Shown: positions 16,392-25,768, numbered from the stretch's first letter. The stretch is 64,000 bases of DNA from SCN-70-22 sp046327755 (GCA_046327755.1 JAXLXW010000001.1:62001-126000); one strand, 5' to 3'. Notes: generated from the letters alone by a model not told the origin. Numbers and translations are program-made.

Positions 16392-18485
16392 TCACCGGAG
16401 CCTCCGCTGGAGGAACTCCGCCGCGGTGGTGAACGCCGCCTGCCACGACCCGTACTTCAGGAAGGAATGCACCTCGTCGGGGAAGACGAGCTGCTCCACC
16501 TCCACGCGCCGCTCGCGCAGCTGCTCCACCAGCGTGATCGTCTCCGCGAACGAGACGTTGCGATCGTCGTCACCGTGGATCAGGAGCACCGGTGCCTTCC
16601 ATCGATCGAGGTACGCCATCGGCGACGACTCGCGCGCCAGGCGCGTGCGCGGCGGATCGAGCAGGATGTTCCAGTCGGGGACGAAATGTCGGATCCCGAC
16701 ATTCCAGTCGTGCACGCCGTGGATGTCGACCCCTGTCGCAAACAGCTCCGGCGCACGCGCCAACCCCATCGCCGTGAGGTACCCGCCGTACGACCCGCCC
16801 CAGAGCGCGATCTTCTTCGGATCGACGTCGGCGCGACTCCGCAGGAAGAGCCCGGCCCCCACGACGTCGTTGAACTCGCTCGCCCCCTCGGCGCCGTAGC
16901 GCGGCGCCTCACGGAAGGCGAGCCCGTATCCGATCCCGCTGCGATAGTTCACCGCGAGGACCACGAAGCCGCGGCTCGCCAGGTACTGGTTGAAGGCGTA
17001 CGCGTTGTGGTAGTACTCGCCGTAGTGGTAACCCAGCAGCATCTGCCGGCGCGACCCGCCATGGAAGAAGATCGCCGCCGGGTGCCGCTCCCCGGCCTTC
17101 GCGTTAGGCGGGAGGAAGAGCTGCGCCGGCACCTGCATCCCGTCCGATGCGGTGATCGTCACCGCCTGCGGCACCACGAGCTGCGCGGACGGGAAGCTCG
17201 CCAGCAGCGACGGCGCGAGCGCGACCGCCCGGTCGCCTCCCGCCAGCCGCACCGCGTGCGCCGGCGTGCGCGCGTCCGAGCGCAGGTAGGCCAGCGACCC
17301 ATCGCTCAACTCCACCTGCCCCCACTCGATCCCGTCGCCGCGCGTCACCGGTACGGGCCCCCCGCCCTTCACCCCCACGCGCCAGATGTGCCGACGATCG
17401 ATGTCGCCGATGTTGGTGTTGTACAGCACCTCGCGACGGTCGCGGCTCAAGCGCACGTATTCCACTTCGCCGGCGCCTGGCGTGAGCAGCGTCGCCCGTC
17501 CCCCGGCGACCGGGACGCTGTACAGGTGATTCCACCCGTCCTTCTCCCACGGAAAGACGATCACGTCGCCGTCGCCCCACAGGATCTGGTCGGGAGCGAC
17601 GACTTCGTGCGGCACGCTCCCGTCGCCATCATCCGCGGTCCACACGGTTCGCACGCTCCCGGTCGACACATCGCCCACGACGATCGACCACGGGCGCCCC
17701 GTGCGCTGCGCCTTGAAGAGATACAGCTCGCTCGACGCCGGCGTCCGTACGAAGGCCACGAAGCGTCCGTCGGGGGACCACACCGGCGCATCGTCGGTGT
17801 CGACGCTCGGTCCCAGCCACGTCACGCGCTTCGTCGCCACGTCGACCACCGCGATGAAGGCGTGATCGCCCCGATTGCTCACATACGCGAACCTCGACCC
17901 GTCGGGCGACCAGCGCACGTTGGTCATCGCGCCGCGAATGTTGAGGAACTCGCTGAACTCCCCCTTCTCTTCCGTCAGCGAGCGGCCCCAGAGCTTCCCG
18001 CGCGAGATGAGCAGGAGCCGACCGTCCGGCGAGATGGTGGGCGCGACGCCACCGCCCAGTCGCACCGGTGCCCCGCCCGCGAGCGCGACGCGATAGATCG
18101 CGCTCTCCGCGCCCCCCGGAAGCTGCGCCGGGTTCGGGCTCTCGCCCGCCCGATTGCGCCCCCCGCCCCGCACGAAGACGATCGACGTGCCATCCGGCGC
18201 CCAGGTGAGCGTGTTGATCTCCTGCCCGTCGTCCTCGGTGTAGTTCGTTAGGCGGCGACCGGCATACGCGGGCGCCTCGGCCACCCAGATGTTGCGACGT
18301 CCGCGCTCGTTGAGCACCCAGGCCACCGCACCGCCACGCGGCGCCGCTGCGATCTCCAGCGGGAACGGTGGGGCGAGGAGCTGCTCGATGGTGAGCGGCG
18401 GCGCCCCCTGTCCCGGGAGAACGGCAGGGACGGCGGAGGCAGTGCACAGCAGGGCGAGCAGCTGGACAACCGGGCGGCGGACCAT
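16392..18485 (-). CDS. secreted S9-family (dipeptidyl-peptidase/acylaminoacyl-peptidase-like) serine peptidase
   Basis: About 697 residues from the ATG at 18485, which directly begins a signal peptide (RRPVVQLLALLCTASAVPA). Residues about 40-430 are a WD40/TolB-like propeller with repeated WSPDGS/FV units. The rest is an alpha/beta-hydrolase domain. The nucleophile is in GGSYGG (near 565), the acid in IHGDDDRNV (near 640) and the histidine in DEVHSF (near 673), so the triad is complete. It should cleave di- or oligopeptides from the N-terminus in the periplasm or outside. It is monocistronic and divergent from purE. An ATG at 18584 would put the signal peptide internally and is not used. Confidence 0.88.
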   Translation of the reverse strand: MVRRPVVQLLALLCTASAVPAVLPGQGAPPLTIEQLLAPPFPLEIAAAPRGGAVAWVLNERGRRNIWVAEAPAYAGRRLTNYTEDDGQEINTLTWAPDGTSIVFVRGGGRNRAGESPNPAQLPGGAESAIYRVALAGGAPVRLGGGVAPTISPDGRLLLISRGKLWGRSLTEEKGEFSEFLNIRGAMTNVRWSPDGSRFAYVSNRGDHAFIAVVDVATKRVTWLGPSVDTDDAPVWSPDGRFVAFVRTPASSELYLFKAQRTGRPWSIVVGDVSTGSVRTVWTADDGDGSVPHEVVAPDQILWGDGDVIVFPWEKDGWNHLYSVPVAGGRATLLTPGAGEVEYVRLSRDRREVLYNTNIGDIDRRHIWRVGVKGGGPVPVTRGDGIEWGQVELSDGSLAYLRSDARTPAHAVRLAGGDRAVALAPSLLASFPSAQLVVPQAVTITASDGMQVPAQLFLPPNAKAGERHPAAIFFHGGSRRQMLLGYHYGEYYHNAYAFNQYLASRGFVVLAVNYRSGIGYGLAFREAPRYGAEGASEFNDVVGAGLFLRSRADVDPKKIALWGGSYGGYLTAMGLARAPELFATGVDIHGVHDWNVGIRHFVPDWNILLDPPRTRLARESSPMAYLDRWKAPVLLIHGDDDRNVSFAETITLVEQLRERRVEVEQLVFPDEVHSFLKYGSWQAAFTTAAEFLQRRLR

Positions 18486-18670
18486 GGCGATGACGTCGTG
18501 TGAGGAAGACGCGGGACGCGCGCCACCGGGCGGCGCGGCGGGCGAGAATATGAACCGCATTTGCGTCGCCCGCGCCCCCTTCACCGCGTTCCCCCTACGC
18601 CCCCTCCCAGCCGCGGTCCATATTTCCGGTGCGACAGGCGACGCCTGCCACCTTCACCCTCCCCCGCCCC

Positions 18671-19165
18671 ATGCCGCAATCGACCACGCCCCTCGTCGGG
18701 GTGGTGATGGGCTCCAAGTCCGACTACGAGCACATGCAGCACTGCTGCGCGATGCTCGAGGAACTGCAGGTCCCCTACGAGGCGCGCGTCGTCTCCGCGC
18801 ATCGCACGCCCGACTGGATGTTCGAGTACGCCGAGTCGGCCGAAGGGCGCGGGCTCCTGGTCGTCATCGCCGCCGCCGGCGGGGCGGCCCACCTTCCGGG
18901 GATGATCGCCGCCAAGTCGCTCCTCCCCGTGCTCGGCGTCCCCATCCCGGCGACGCTCCTCAACGGGAAGGACGCGCTGTACTCCATCGTCCAGATGCCG
19001 GCCGGCGTCCCGGTCGGGACGCTCGCCATCGGCAAGCCCGGGGCGATCAACGCCGCGATCCTCGCCGCGGAGATCGTGGCCGCGCGGCATCCGGAGATCC
19101 GCGACCGCCTGCGCGCCTTCCGCGCCGCACGGCGCGACGAGGTGCTGGGGCAGGTGCTCCCGTGA
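18671..19165 (+). CDS. purE: N5-carboxyaminoimidazole ribonucleotide mutase, PurE
   Basis: 164 residues, normal length for PurE. The hallmark GVVMGSKSDYE opens the protein, SAHRTP and AAGGAAHLPGM follow, and the C-terminal part has GKPGAINAAILAAEI. It moves the carboxyl group of N5-CAIR to give CAIR in purine synthesis. The start at 18671 is favoured over an upstream ATG at 18629, which adds residues not found in PurE. It overlaps the next gene by four bases (GTGA), so purE and purK are translationally coupled. Confidence 0.96.
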   Translation: MPQSTTPLVGVVMGSKSDYEHMQHCCAMLEELQVPYEARVVSAHRTPDWMFEYAESAEGRGLLVVIAAAGGAAHLPGMIAAKSLLPVLGVPIPATLLNGKDALYSIVQMPAGVPVGTLAIGKPGAINAAILAAEIVAARHPEIRDRLRAFRAARRDEVLGQVLP

Positions 19166-20313
19166 GCGTGATCCTGCCCGGCGCAACGATCGGGATCCTG
19201 GGGGGCGGCCAGCTGGGACGCATGACGGGGATGGCGGCGCGATCGTTAGGCTACGACGTCCACGTCCTCGACCCCGATCCCGACTGCCCGGCGAAGGCCA
19301 TCGCCTCGCGCACCATCACGGCGCGCTTCGACGACGCCGACGCCGCCGCCGACCTCGCCCGCGACTGCGACGTGGTGACGCTGGAGATCGAGCAGATCGC
19401 GCGACCGTCACTCGAGGCGGTGAGCGCACTGGCGCCGCTGCGTCCGCGTGCGGAGGCCGTCTTCACGGTGCAGGACCGCATCCGGCAGCGCTCGTGGCTC
19501 GACACGCACGGCTTTCCGGTCGGGGCCTATCGCGCCGTCTCGACCGCCGAGGAGTGCGCCGCCGCCGTCACCGCGCTGGGTCCGTCCATCTGCAAGGCGC
19601 CGATGGGCGGCTACGACGGGCGCGGGCAGGTGCGCGTGAAGACGGCCCAGGAAGGGCACGCCGCCTGGTCGGCGTTAGGCAGCGGTCGCGTGATCGTCGA
19701 GCAGTTCCTCGACCTCGACGTGGAGCTGTCGGTCCTCGTCGCGCGCCGCGAGGACGGCGAGAGTGCGACGTACCCGCCGTCGGTGAACCATCACGTGAAC
19801 GGCGTCCTCGACTGGGCCATTACCCCCGGCGGGCTCCCAACCTCCGTGGCGCAGCATGCGCAGCAGGTCGCGCACGCCATCGCCGAGACGATGGGGATCG
19901 TCGGGCTCCTGGCCGTGGAGCTCTTCCTCACGAAGGACGGGCGCCTCCTCGTCAACGAGCTCGCGCCGCGCCCGCACAACACCTATCACCACTCCGAGCG
20001 CGGGCACTCGACGTCGCAGTTCGAGCAGCTGGTGCGCGCCGTGTGCGGCCTCCCGTTAGGCAGGGTCGACCTCGTGACCCCCGCGGCCATCGCCAACCTG
20101 CTCGGCGACCTGTGGGTCGAGGGAGAGCTCCCGCACTTCGCGGAGTCGCTCGCCGTCCCCGACGTGCGCCTGCACCTCTACGGAAAGGCCACGGCACGCC
20201 CCGGCCGCAAGATGGGGCACTTCTCGGCGATCGCCCCGACGGCGCAGGATGCGCTGGAGCGCGTCCTCGACGCGCGGCACCGCCTCGCCACCCGCCCAAT
20301 GATCGATGCCTGA
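19162..20313 (+). CDS. purK: N5-carboxyaminoimidazole ribonucleotide synthase, PurK
   Basis: 383 residues from a GTG overlapping the purE stop. It has the ATP-grasp features of PurK: GILGGGQLGRM at the start, ICKAPMGGYDGRGQVRV, the acidic ligand region VELFLTKDGRLLVNELAPR, and PHNTYHHSER near the active site. It makes N5-CAIR from AIR, bicarbonate and ATP, feeding PurE. Three GTTAGGC words occur within it, each encoding Leu-Gly. Confidence 0.96.
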   Translation: MSVILPGATIGILGGGQLGRMTGMAARSLGYDVHVLDPDPDCPAKAIASRTITARFDDADAAADLARDCDVVTLEIEQIARPSLEAVSALAPLRPRAEAVFTVQDRIRQRSWLDTHGFPVGAYRAVSTAEECAAAVTALGPSICKAPMGGYDGRGQVRVKTAQEGHAAWSALGSGRVIVEQFLDLDVELSVLVARREDGESATYPPSVNHHVNGVLDWAITPGGLPTSVAQHAQQVAHAIAETMGIVGLLAVELFLTKDGRLLVNELAPRPHNTYHHSERGHSTSQFEQLVRAVCGLPLGRVDLVTPAAIANLLGDLWVEGELPHFAESLAVPDVRLHLYGKATARPGRKMGHFSAIAPTAQDALERVLDARHRLATRPMIDA

Positions 20314-20902
20314 ACTCATGAACGCCCCGCTCGCGCGCCGCATCCAGCGGCGTTGCGCCGCTCTCCGTCGTACCGCCGCGCGCTCGTCCACCCTGGCCAT
20401 CGCTGCGCTGCTGGCCAGCGCGTGCGCGACGTCGCGCCCGTCCCTTCCCGCCCCCTTCGCGACCGCCGAGCTGCACACCGCCGACGGACGCGCCGTCGGG
20501 ACGGCCACGCTGCGCAAGGTCGACAACGCCATCCAGCTCGACCTCGACGTGACGGGCATTCCGGACGGCACGCACGGGCTCCACTTCCACACGGTGGGCA
20601 AGTGCGATGCGCCGGACTTCGCCACCGCCGGCGGCCACCTCAACCCCGGTGCGACCAAGCACGGCGTGCAGAACCCGCAGGGACCGCATGCGGGCGACCT
20701 CCCGAACCTCGTCGTCGCGGACGGACGGAGTCGCGGGTGGACGGCACGCACGCTCCGCGTCGTCGCGGACACCACGCGCGGCGGGCTGTTCGATGCCGAT
20801 GGCACGGCCCTCGTGATCCACGCCAATCGCGACGACGAAGCCACCGACCCCAGCGGAAACAGCGGGGCGCGCATCGCCTGCGGCGTCATCCGCCGCATGT
20901 AG
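20306..20902 (+). CDS. sodC: Cu/Zn superoxide dismutase-family lipoprotein, SodC
   Basis: 198 residues. A signal with lipobox ASAC (near residue 40) places it in the envelope. The copper/zinc motifs are present: LHFHTVGKC, GGHLNPGATKHG, HAGDLPNL, VIHANRDD and GNSGARIACGVI. The disulfide cysteines (GKC and ACG) are retained. It disproportionates periplasmic superoxide. It overlaps purK by 8 bases when started at 20306; an ATG at 20318 is an alternative, and neither has a clear Shine-Dalgarno. Its place behind purEK looks like operon convenience rather than shared function. Confidence 0.92.
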   Translation: MPELMNAPLARRIQRRCAALRRTAARSSTLAIAALLASACATSRPSLPAPFATAELHTADGRAVGTATLRKVDNAIQLDLDVTGIPDGTHGLHFHTVGKCDAPDFATAGGHLNPGATKHGVQNPQGPHAGDLPNLVVADGRSRGWTARTLRVVADTTRGGLFDADGTALVIHANRDDEATDPSGNSGARIACGVIRRM

Positions 20903-21053
20903 CGGCACGCCAGGCTCGAGCCTACACACCAACGCCCGCACGACGCCGGAGCTCGGGGCGCCCCACCGCGCGTGAGGCGCCCTGCGTCGTCTCGGGGGGG
21001 AAGCGCGTGTCGCGTTTCGATGGACGGCTGCGCACTTCTTTGCGCGCGCTCGA

Positions 21054-21081
21054 TTGACAGCGCGGGTCCCCGTAGTAGTCT
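21054..21081 (+). promoter_or_regulatory. probable sigma-70 promoter of cysK
   Basis: A consensus TTGACA (21054-21059) is followed after 16 bases by TAGTCT (21076-21081), inside a TAGTAGTCT patch. The implied leader is about 85 nt before the ATG at 21175. This is among the few consensus -35 elements in the window. Confidence 0.45.
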
Positions 21082-21174
21082 CCCTGCGCTTCCTCCCGGG
21101 TCCCGCGCGCTCGAGCGACGCGCCTCTCTCGCACCTAACGAACCCGGGATTCGCTCCCTGGTGAGGGCCTGTCC

Positions 21175-22260
21175 ATGACCTCGCACGCCCACCGCACGAC
21201 CGATGGCCGCGGCCGCCTGTACGACAGCGTCGTCGATACCATCGGCAACACCCCCTGCATCCGCCTCAACCGCATCGCGCCGCCGCACGTGCGCGCCTAC
21301 GTGAAGGCGGAGTACTTCAATCCCGCGTCGTCGGTGAAGGACCGCCTCGCCATCTCGATCATCGAGGAGGCCGAGCGCCGCGGCGACCTCAAGCCGGGGC
21401 AGACGGTGGTCGAGGCCACCAGCGGCAACACGGGAATAGGGCTCGCGATGGTGTGCGCCGCCAAGGGTTACCCGCTCGTCGTGACGATGGCCGACTCGTT
21501 CTCCATCGAGCGCCGCCGCCTCATGCGCTTCCTGGGGGCCAAGGTGGTCCTCACCCCGCGCGCCGCGAAGGGGCTCGGGATGTACCAGAAGGCGAAGGAA
21601 CTCGCCGATGCCAACGGCTGGTTCCTCGCGCGCCAGTTCGAGACCGCGGACAACGCGACGATCCACGAGAACACCACGGGGCGCGAACTGGTCGCCGACT
21701 TCGATGGCGAGCGCCTCGACTACTGGGTGACCGGCTACGGCACCGGCGGGACAATCACCGGCGTGGCGCGCGTGCTGCGCAAGGAGCGCCCGTCGACGAA
21801 GATCGTCCTCGCCGAGCCGACCATCGCCCAGTTGTTAGGCAGCGGAACGCCGCAGGTGCGCGCGGCGGATCACGCGCCTGCCGCGAGCCATCCCGCGTTC
21901 ACGCCGCACCCCATCCAGGGGTGGACGCCGGACTTCATCCCCTACGTCCTGCAGGAGTCGGTCGACCGCCACTTCTACGACGAATTGATCGCCGTCGCCG
22001 GGCCCGACGCCATCGCCTGGTCGCGGCGGCTCGCCGCGGAGGAGGGGATCTTCACCGGGATATCCGGCGGTGCATCGCTCGCCGTTGCGATGCAGGTCGC
22101 GCAGCGCGCCCCCGAGGGAGCGGTCATCTGCTGCATGCTTCCCGACACCGGCGAGCGCTACCTCTCCACGCCGCTCTTCGAGGGCGTGGCCACCGACATG
22201 ACCGACGAGGAAGTCGCCCTCATGCGCTCGACGCCCGGCTTCCAGCTGGAAACCGCCTGA
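21175..22260 (+). CDS. cysK: PLP-dependent O-acetylserine sulfhydrylase (cysteine synthase)
   Basis: 361 residues. The PLP lysine is K55 in ASSVKDR, the phosphate-binding loop is TSGNTGIG, and GYGTGGTITGVARVL is the glycine-rich cofactor cradle. SGGASL and CCMLPDTGERYLST complete the family pattern. It makes cysteine from O-acetylserine and sulfide. It is longer than typical CysK, partly through an insertion around HAPAASHPAFTPHP. A second, divergent homologue is at 35358-36503. It is followed after 33 bases by the PLP decarboxylase gene, probably in one transcript. Confidence 0.92.
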   Translation: MTSHAHRTTDGRGRLYDSVVDTIGNTPCIRLNRIAPPHVRAYVKAEYFNPASSVKDRLAISIIEEAERRGDLKPGQTVVEATSGNTGIGLAMVCAAKGYPLVVTMADSFSIERRRLMRFLGAKVVLTPRAAKGLGMYQKAKELADANGWFLARQFETADNATIHENTTGRELVADFDGERLDYWVTGYGTGGTITGVARVLRKERPSTKIVLAEPTIAQLLGSGTPQVRAADHAPAASHPAFTPHPIQGWTPDFIPYVLQESVDRHFYDELIAVAGPDAIAWSRRLAAEEGIFTGISGGASLAVAMQVAQRAPEGAVICCMLPDTGERYLSTPLFEGVATDMTDEEVALMRSTPGFQLETA

Positions 22261-22293
22261 CCGCACCATCCCCCCCTCGCAGGACGAAGGACC

Positions 22294-23790
22294 ATGACCA
22301 GCACATCGCCGGCGCTTGGCCGGCACGCCCCCATCGACCTGTCGCCGGGGGAGTTTCGCGACGTCGGTCACGCCCTGGTGGATCGCGTGGCCGACCTTCT
22401 GGCCACGATGCGCGATCGCAAGGTGACCAGCGGACTGTCGGTGGACGAGGTGCGCGCCCTCGTGTCACGCTTCGGCGCGATGCCTGACGAGGGAGGCGAC
22501 GCTGCCGCCATCGTCGCCGAAGCGACCGACCTGCTCACTGCGCACTCGCTGTACAACGGCCATCCCCGGTTCCTGGGCTACATCACCGCGTCGCCCGCCC
22601 CCATCGGGATGCTGGCCGACCTCCTCGCCGCCGCCGTGAACTCCAACGTGGGGGCGTGGACGCTCTCCCCCGTGGCCACCGAGATCGAGTCGCAGACGAT
22701 CCGCTGGATCGCCGAACTGCTTGGATATCCATCTGGATGCAGCGGGGTGCTGGTGAGCGGCGGGAACGAGGCGAACTTCGTCGGGCTGTACGCCGCGCTG
22801 CGCGCGCGCTTCCCGCGCGAGGACGGCTCGTCGCGTACGGCAGCACTCGCGCGCGCGACGGTCTACGCCTCACGCGAGACGCACACGTGGATCGAGAAGG
22901 CGGTCGACATGTTCGGCCTCCCGCCGGACGCGCTGCGGTCGATTGCCGTCGACGGCGAGCGGCGCCTCGACCTTGCGGATCTCGAGGCGCAGCTCACGCA
23001 GGACCTCGCGGCGGGGCGTCTTCCGCTCGCCGTCGTGGGGACGGCGGGAACGGTGAGTACCGGGGCCGTCGATCCGCTCTTCGCCATGGCGGCGCTGTGC
23101 CGCACGCACGACACATGGTTCCACGTCGACGGCGCCTACGGCGGCTTCGCGGCGCTGCTCGACGATGCGCAACTCGTACCGCACGACCTGCACGGGCTCG
23201 CCCTCGCCGACTCCGTCGCCGTCGATCCGCACAAGTGGCTCTATGCGCCACTCGAGGCCGGATGCGCGCTGGTGCGCGACCCTGCGGTGCACCGTGCCGC
23301 CTTCTCGTATCATCCGCCGTACTACCACTTCGGCGTCGAGGCGACGAACTACCTCGACCTCGGGCCGCAGAACTCCCGCGGCTTCCGCGCCCTCAAGGTG
23401 TGGATGGCGCTGCGGCAGGTGGGGCGCGCCGGCTACCAGCAGATGATCGGCGATGACATCGCGCTCGCCCGCGCGTTGCACGAGCGCCTGGCCGCCGATC
23501 CCCGCTTTGAAGTCGGGACGGCGAACCTCAGCATCACGACGTTCCGCTACGTGCCCCCCGATCTCTCCGGTGATTCCCCGCCCGAACTCGAGGACTATCT
23601 CAACCGGCTCAACCGCGAGCTGCAAGCCCGCCTGGAGAAGAGCGGCGAGCTGTTCGTCTCCAACGCCGTGGTGGAGGGGAAGTACCTGCTGCGCAGCTGC
23701 ATCGTGAACTTCCGCACGTCGATGGCGGACATCGAGGCGATTCCCGAGATCGTTGCGCGACACGGCGAGGCCGCACGCGGCATGCTGTGA
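22294..23790 (+). CDS. group II PLP-dependent amino-acid decarboxylase (aromatic-L-amino-acid decarboxylase-like)
   Basis: 498 residues; AAGGA precedes the ATG. The PLP lysine is K314 in VDPHKWLY, with WFHVDGAYGG upstream supplying the cofactor-binding aspartate. The N-terminal HPRFLGYI and NVGAWTLSPVATEIE motifs and the C-terminal YLLRSCIVNFRT are typical of the tyrosine/DOPA/tryptophan decarboxylase group. It should convert an L-amino acid to the amine plus CO2; the substrate cannot be fixed from sequence. It ends at a nested palindromic spacer that separates it from convergent uppS. Confidence 0.88.
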   Translation: MTSTSPALGRHAPIDLSPGEFRDVGHALVDRVADLLATMRDRKVTSGLSVDEVRALVSRFGAMPDEGGDAAAIVAEATDLLTAHSLYNGHPRFLGYITASPAPIGMLADLLAAAVNSNVGAWTLSPVATEIESQTIRWIAELLGYPSGCSGVLVSGGNEANFVGLYAALRARFPREDGSSRTAALARATVYASRETHTWIEKAVDMFGLPPDALRSIAVDGERRLDLADLEAQLTQDLAAGRLPLAVVGTAGTVSTGAVDPLFAMAALCRTHDTWFHVDGAYGGFAALLDDAQLVPHDLHGLALADSVAVDPHKWLYAPLEAGCALVRDPAVHRAAFSYHPPYYHFGVEATNYLDLGPQNSRGFRALKVWMALRQVGRAGYQQMIGDDIALARALHERLAADPRFEVGTANLSITTFRYVPPDLSGDSPPELEDYLNRLNRELQARLEKSGELFVSNAVVEGKYLLRSCIVNFRTSMADIEAIPEIVARHGEAARGML

Positions 23791-23925
23791 GAAGACGAGA
23801 GGACGAGAAGACGAGAAGACGAGGGAAAGACAGCTGGGGCGCCTGCACTCGCGTGCGGGCGCCCCAGCTGCCGTTCAGGGCGTGCGCCCTCTCGTCCTCT
23901 CGTCTTCTCGTCCTCTCGTCTTCTG
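23791..23925. repeat. nested palindromic spacer element with (AAGACGAG)n / (CTCGTCTT)n arms
   Basis: The whole spacer between convergent genes is one nested inverted repeat. Outer arms are low-complexity 8-mer tracts (variants of AAGACGAG on the left, CTCGTCTT on the right). The core is a perfect hairpin, CAGCTGGGGCGCC (23831-23843) and GGCGCCCCAGCTG (23858-23870). It is well placed as a bidirectional terminator. The same layout with a different unit recurs at 30838-30958. Confidence 0.7.
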
Positions 23926-23928
23926 AAC

Positions 23929-24687
23929 TCAGATGGCCTTCGACAGCCCCCCGAAGCGTCGATCACGCGCCCGGAAGTCGGCCACGCAGTCGTCGAAGTC
24001 GGCGTTGGAGAAGTCGGGCCACATGCGGTGCGAGAAGACCAGCTCCGCGTAGGCGCACTCCCACAGCAGGAAGTCGCTCAGGCGCTGCTCACCGCCGGTG
24101 CGCACCAGGAGGTCGACGTCGGGGACGCCGCCCGGGCAGTGGTTCACCATCGAGATGGCGCGCCCCAGGTCGTCGCGCGACAGCGCGGCCCCCTGCGGGA
24201 CCATCGTGGCGGCGCGGACCAGCGTGTCGCGCGACGAGTAGTCAACCGCCAGGCGCAACACCATCCCGTCGCAATCGGCCGTCTCGCGCTCCGACGCCTC
24301 GATTGCCCGCCGGAGTTCCGGCGACAGGCGGTCGCGGCGCCCGATCACGCTCAGGCGAATGTCGTTCTCCATCAGGCGCGGTGTCTCCGACGCCAGGTTG
24401 CGCCGGAAGAGCTTCATGAGCGCGCTGACCTCATCCTGCGGACGGTTCCAGTTGTCCGAGGAGAAGGCATACAGCGTGAGGTACTGCACCCCCGAGCGGC
24501 GCGCGTGCTCGACGATGCGCCTGACGGTCTTGGCCCCCTCGATGTGCCCCATCGTCCGCCGCTTGCCGCGCTGCTGCGCCCAGCGCCCGTTGCCATCCAT
24601 GATCATGGCAACGTGACGCGGCATGTAACCGGGAAGGGACGCCAGCTCCCGTCTCCCGTCTCCAGTCTCTCGTCTGAGTGTGGTCAC
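23929..24687 (-). CDS. uppS: undecaprenyl diphosphate synthase-type cis-prenyltransferase
   Basis: 252 residues. The family signature HVAMIMDGNGRWA contains the catalytic aspartate (D31). GHIEGAKTVRRIVEHA, LTLYAFSSDNWNRP and DLLVRTGGEQRLSDFLLWE complete the isoprenyl transferase pattern. It condenses isopentenyl units on farnesyl diphosphate to make the lipid carrier for peptidoglycan and O-antigen. A GTG at 24687 overlaps the upstream gene's stop (GTGA), implying coupling. The first 20 residues include RRETGDGRRE, encoded by the low-complexity CCCGTCT tract that also occurs elsewhere, so MPRHVAM (residue 22) may be the ancestral start. Confidence 0.93.
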   Translation of the reverse strand: MTTLRRETGDGRRELASLPGYMPRHVAMIMDGNGRWAQQRGKRRTMGHIEGAKTVRRIVEHARRSGVQYLTLYAFSSDNWNRPQDEVSALMKLFRRNLASETPRLMENDIRLSVIGRRDRLSPELRRAIEASERETADCDGMVLRLAVDYSSRDTLVRAATMVPQGAALSRDDLGRAISMVNHCPGGVPDVDLLVRTGGEQRLSDFLLWECAYAELVFSHRMWPDFSNADFDDCVADFRARDRRFGGLSKAI

Positions 24688-25091
24688 CGCTCTCGCGTGT
24701 CTCGCGTGGCTTTGATGATCGCTTCCATGTGCCCGAGATACCGTTCCAGCGCCGCTCGCCCCGAGGGCGTGAGCGCGTAGTCCGTCTTGGGCAGGCGTCC
24801 TTCGAACGACTTGGTGCAGCGGATGTACCCGGCTTCCTCGAGCTTTCGCGCGTGCACGCTGAGGTTGCCGTCGGTCGTCCCCATGAGCGACTTGAGGGCG
24901 TTGAAGCTGAGCGACTCGTTCACGGCAAGTGCAGAAACGATGCCGAGCCGGATTCGCTCGTGGATCAGACGATCCAGCGACGCAGGGGTCGCATCGGCCA
25001 TGTGGCCGTCGACCGGCGCCATCACCGCGCGCCCAGTCGCCCCCTTCCCGGTCGCCCCGGGTGCGGAACTGCGCTTGGCTGCCTTAGCCAC
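24684..25091 (-). CDS. winged-helix transcriptional regulator (MarR/PadR-like fold)
   Basis: 135 residues. The conserved part is a winged helix: LIHERIRLGIVSALAVNE, then SFNALKSLMGTTDGNLSVHA as recognition helix and KLEEAGYIRCTKSFEGRLPK as wing. The short GRAALERYLGHMEAII helix follows, which commonly mediates dimerisation. GTG at 25091 is preferred: GGAGG lies 4 bases before it and it overlaps the upstream membrane-protein gene by 8 bases. It is likely a repressor of this operon, with a palindrome-like candidate operator upstream of the membrane gene (25769-25800). The ligand is unknown. Confidence 0.8.
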   Translation of the reverse strand: MAKAAKRSSAPGATGKGATGRAVMAPVDGHMADATPASLDRLIHERIRLGIVSALAVNESLSFNALKSLMGTTDGNLSVHARKLEEAGYIRCTKSFEGRLPKTDYALTPSGRAALERYLGHMEAIIKATRDTRER

Positions 25092-25737
25092 CGTACCTCC
25101 GTGAAATCGCAAAGCCGAACAGCACGTGCAGCCCCCCGAACCCGGCCGCCATGATCGCGTTGATCAGCACCCCGCGCATCTCCACCGACCAGGCGGCAAA
25201 GACGAGCGGGACTGCCAGCGCGATCGCCCCGAACCCCATGAACAGCGCCCCCATGACCGGAATGACGGGGACCGAGAGCGCCCCCCCGGCCATCACCGCC
25301 GCCCCGTACATCATCAGCCACATCCCGGGGAGCGCCGCATACCACCCGGCGCGCAGCGCCACCGCCGTCAGCACCGCCCCCGCCACCAGCGACGGGAAGA
25401 AGGCCAACGCCAGCTTCCGCGCCAGCGCCGAGGTGAAGGTGGCGCGCGACGCCCGCGTCTTCTTCACCGTGAGGATGGCCGAGGCCGCGAAGGCGATCGG
25501 CGCCGCCGTCATCCAGGTGAAGAGCCACCGCGGCGACTCGAGCGTGGTCCCGGCAATCAGTGTGGCGACAAGCGCCACGACGCCGGTGAGGGTGATCCCC
25601 GCCCCCGACACCGCGGTGAAGGTCCCCGCCGCCTCCATCGTCTCGCGGATGAACCGGAGATTGTCCGCCGCCCGGTCCGAGAGGGCGGGCGGGGGGGTGG
25701 GCGGCTCGAGTCGAAGCGGGCGGTCCTGACGGGTCAT
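25084..25737 (-). CDS. polytopic membrane protein paired with the winged-helix regulator
   Basis: 217 residues. A soluble N-terminus of about 35 residues (DNLRFIRETMEAAGTFTAVS) is followed by about six hydrophobic segments, two of them glycine-rich (AVSGAGITLTGVVALVATL and GMWLMMYGAAVMAGGALSV). No catalytic motif is recognised. It is the first gene of a two- or three-gene operon with the winged-helix regulator and possibly uppS. Small membrane proteins with such a regulator are a recurrent bacterial pairing, but the function is unknown. Confidence 0.75.
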   Translation of the reverse strand: MTRQDRPLRLEPPTPPPALSDRAADNLRFIRETMEAAGTFTAVSGAGITLTGVVALVATLIAGTTLESPRWLFTWMTAAPIAFAASAILTVKKTRASRATFTSALARKLALAFFPSLVAGAVLTAVALRAGWYAALPGMWLMMYGAAVMAGGALSVPVIPVMGALFMGFGAIALAVPLVFAAWSVEMRGVLINAIMAAGFGGLHVLFGFAISRRYGG

Positions 25738-25768
25738 GACAGGAGAATCACCTCAACGGGGTGTCGTC

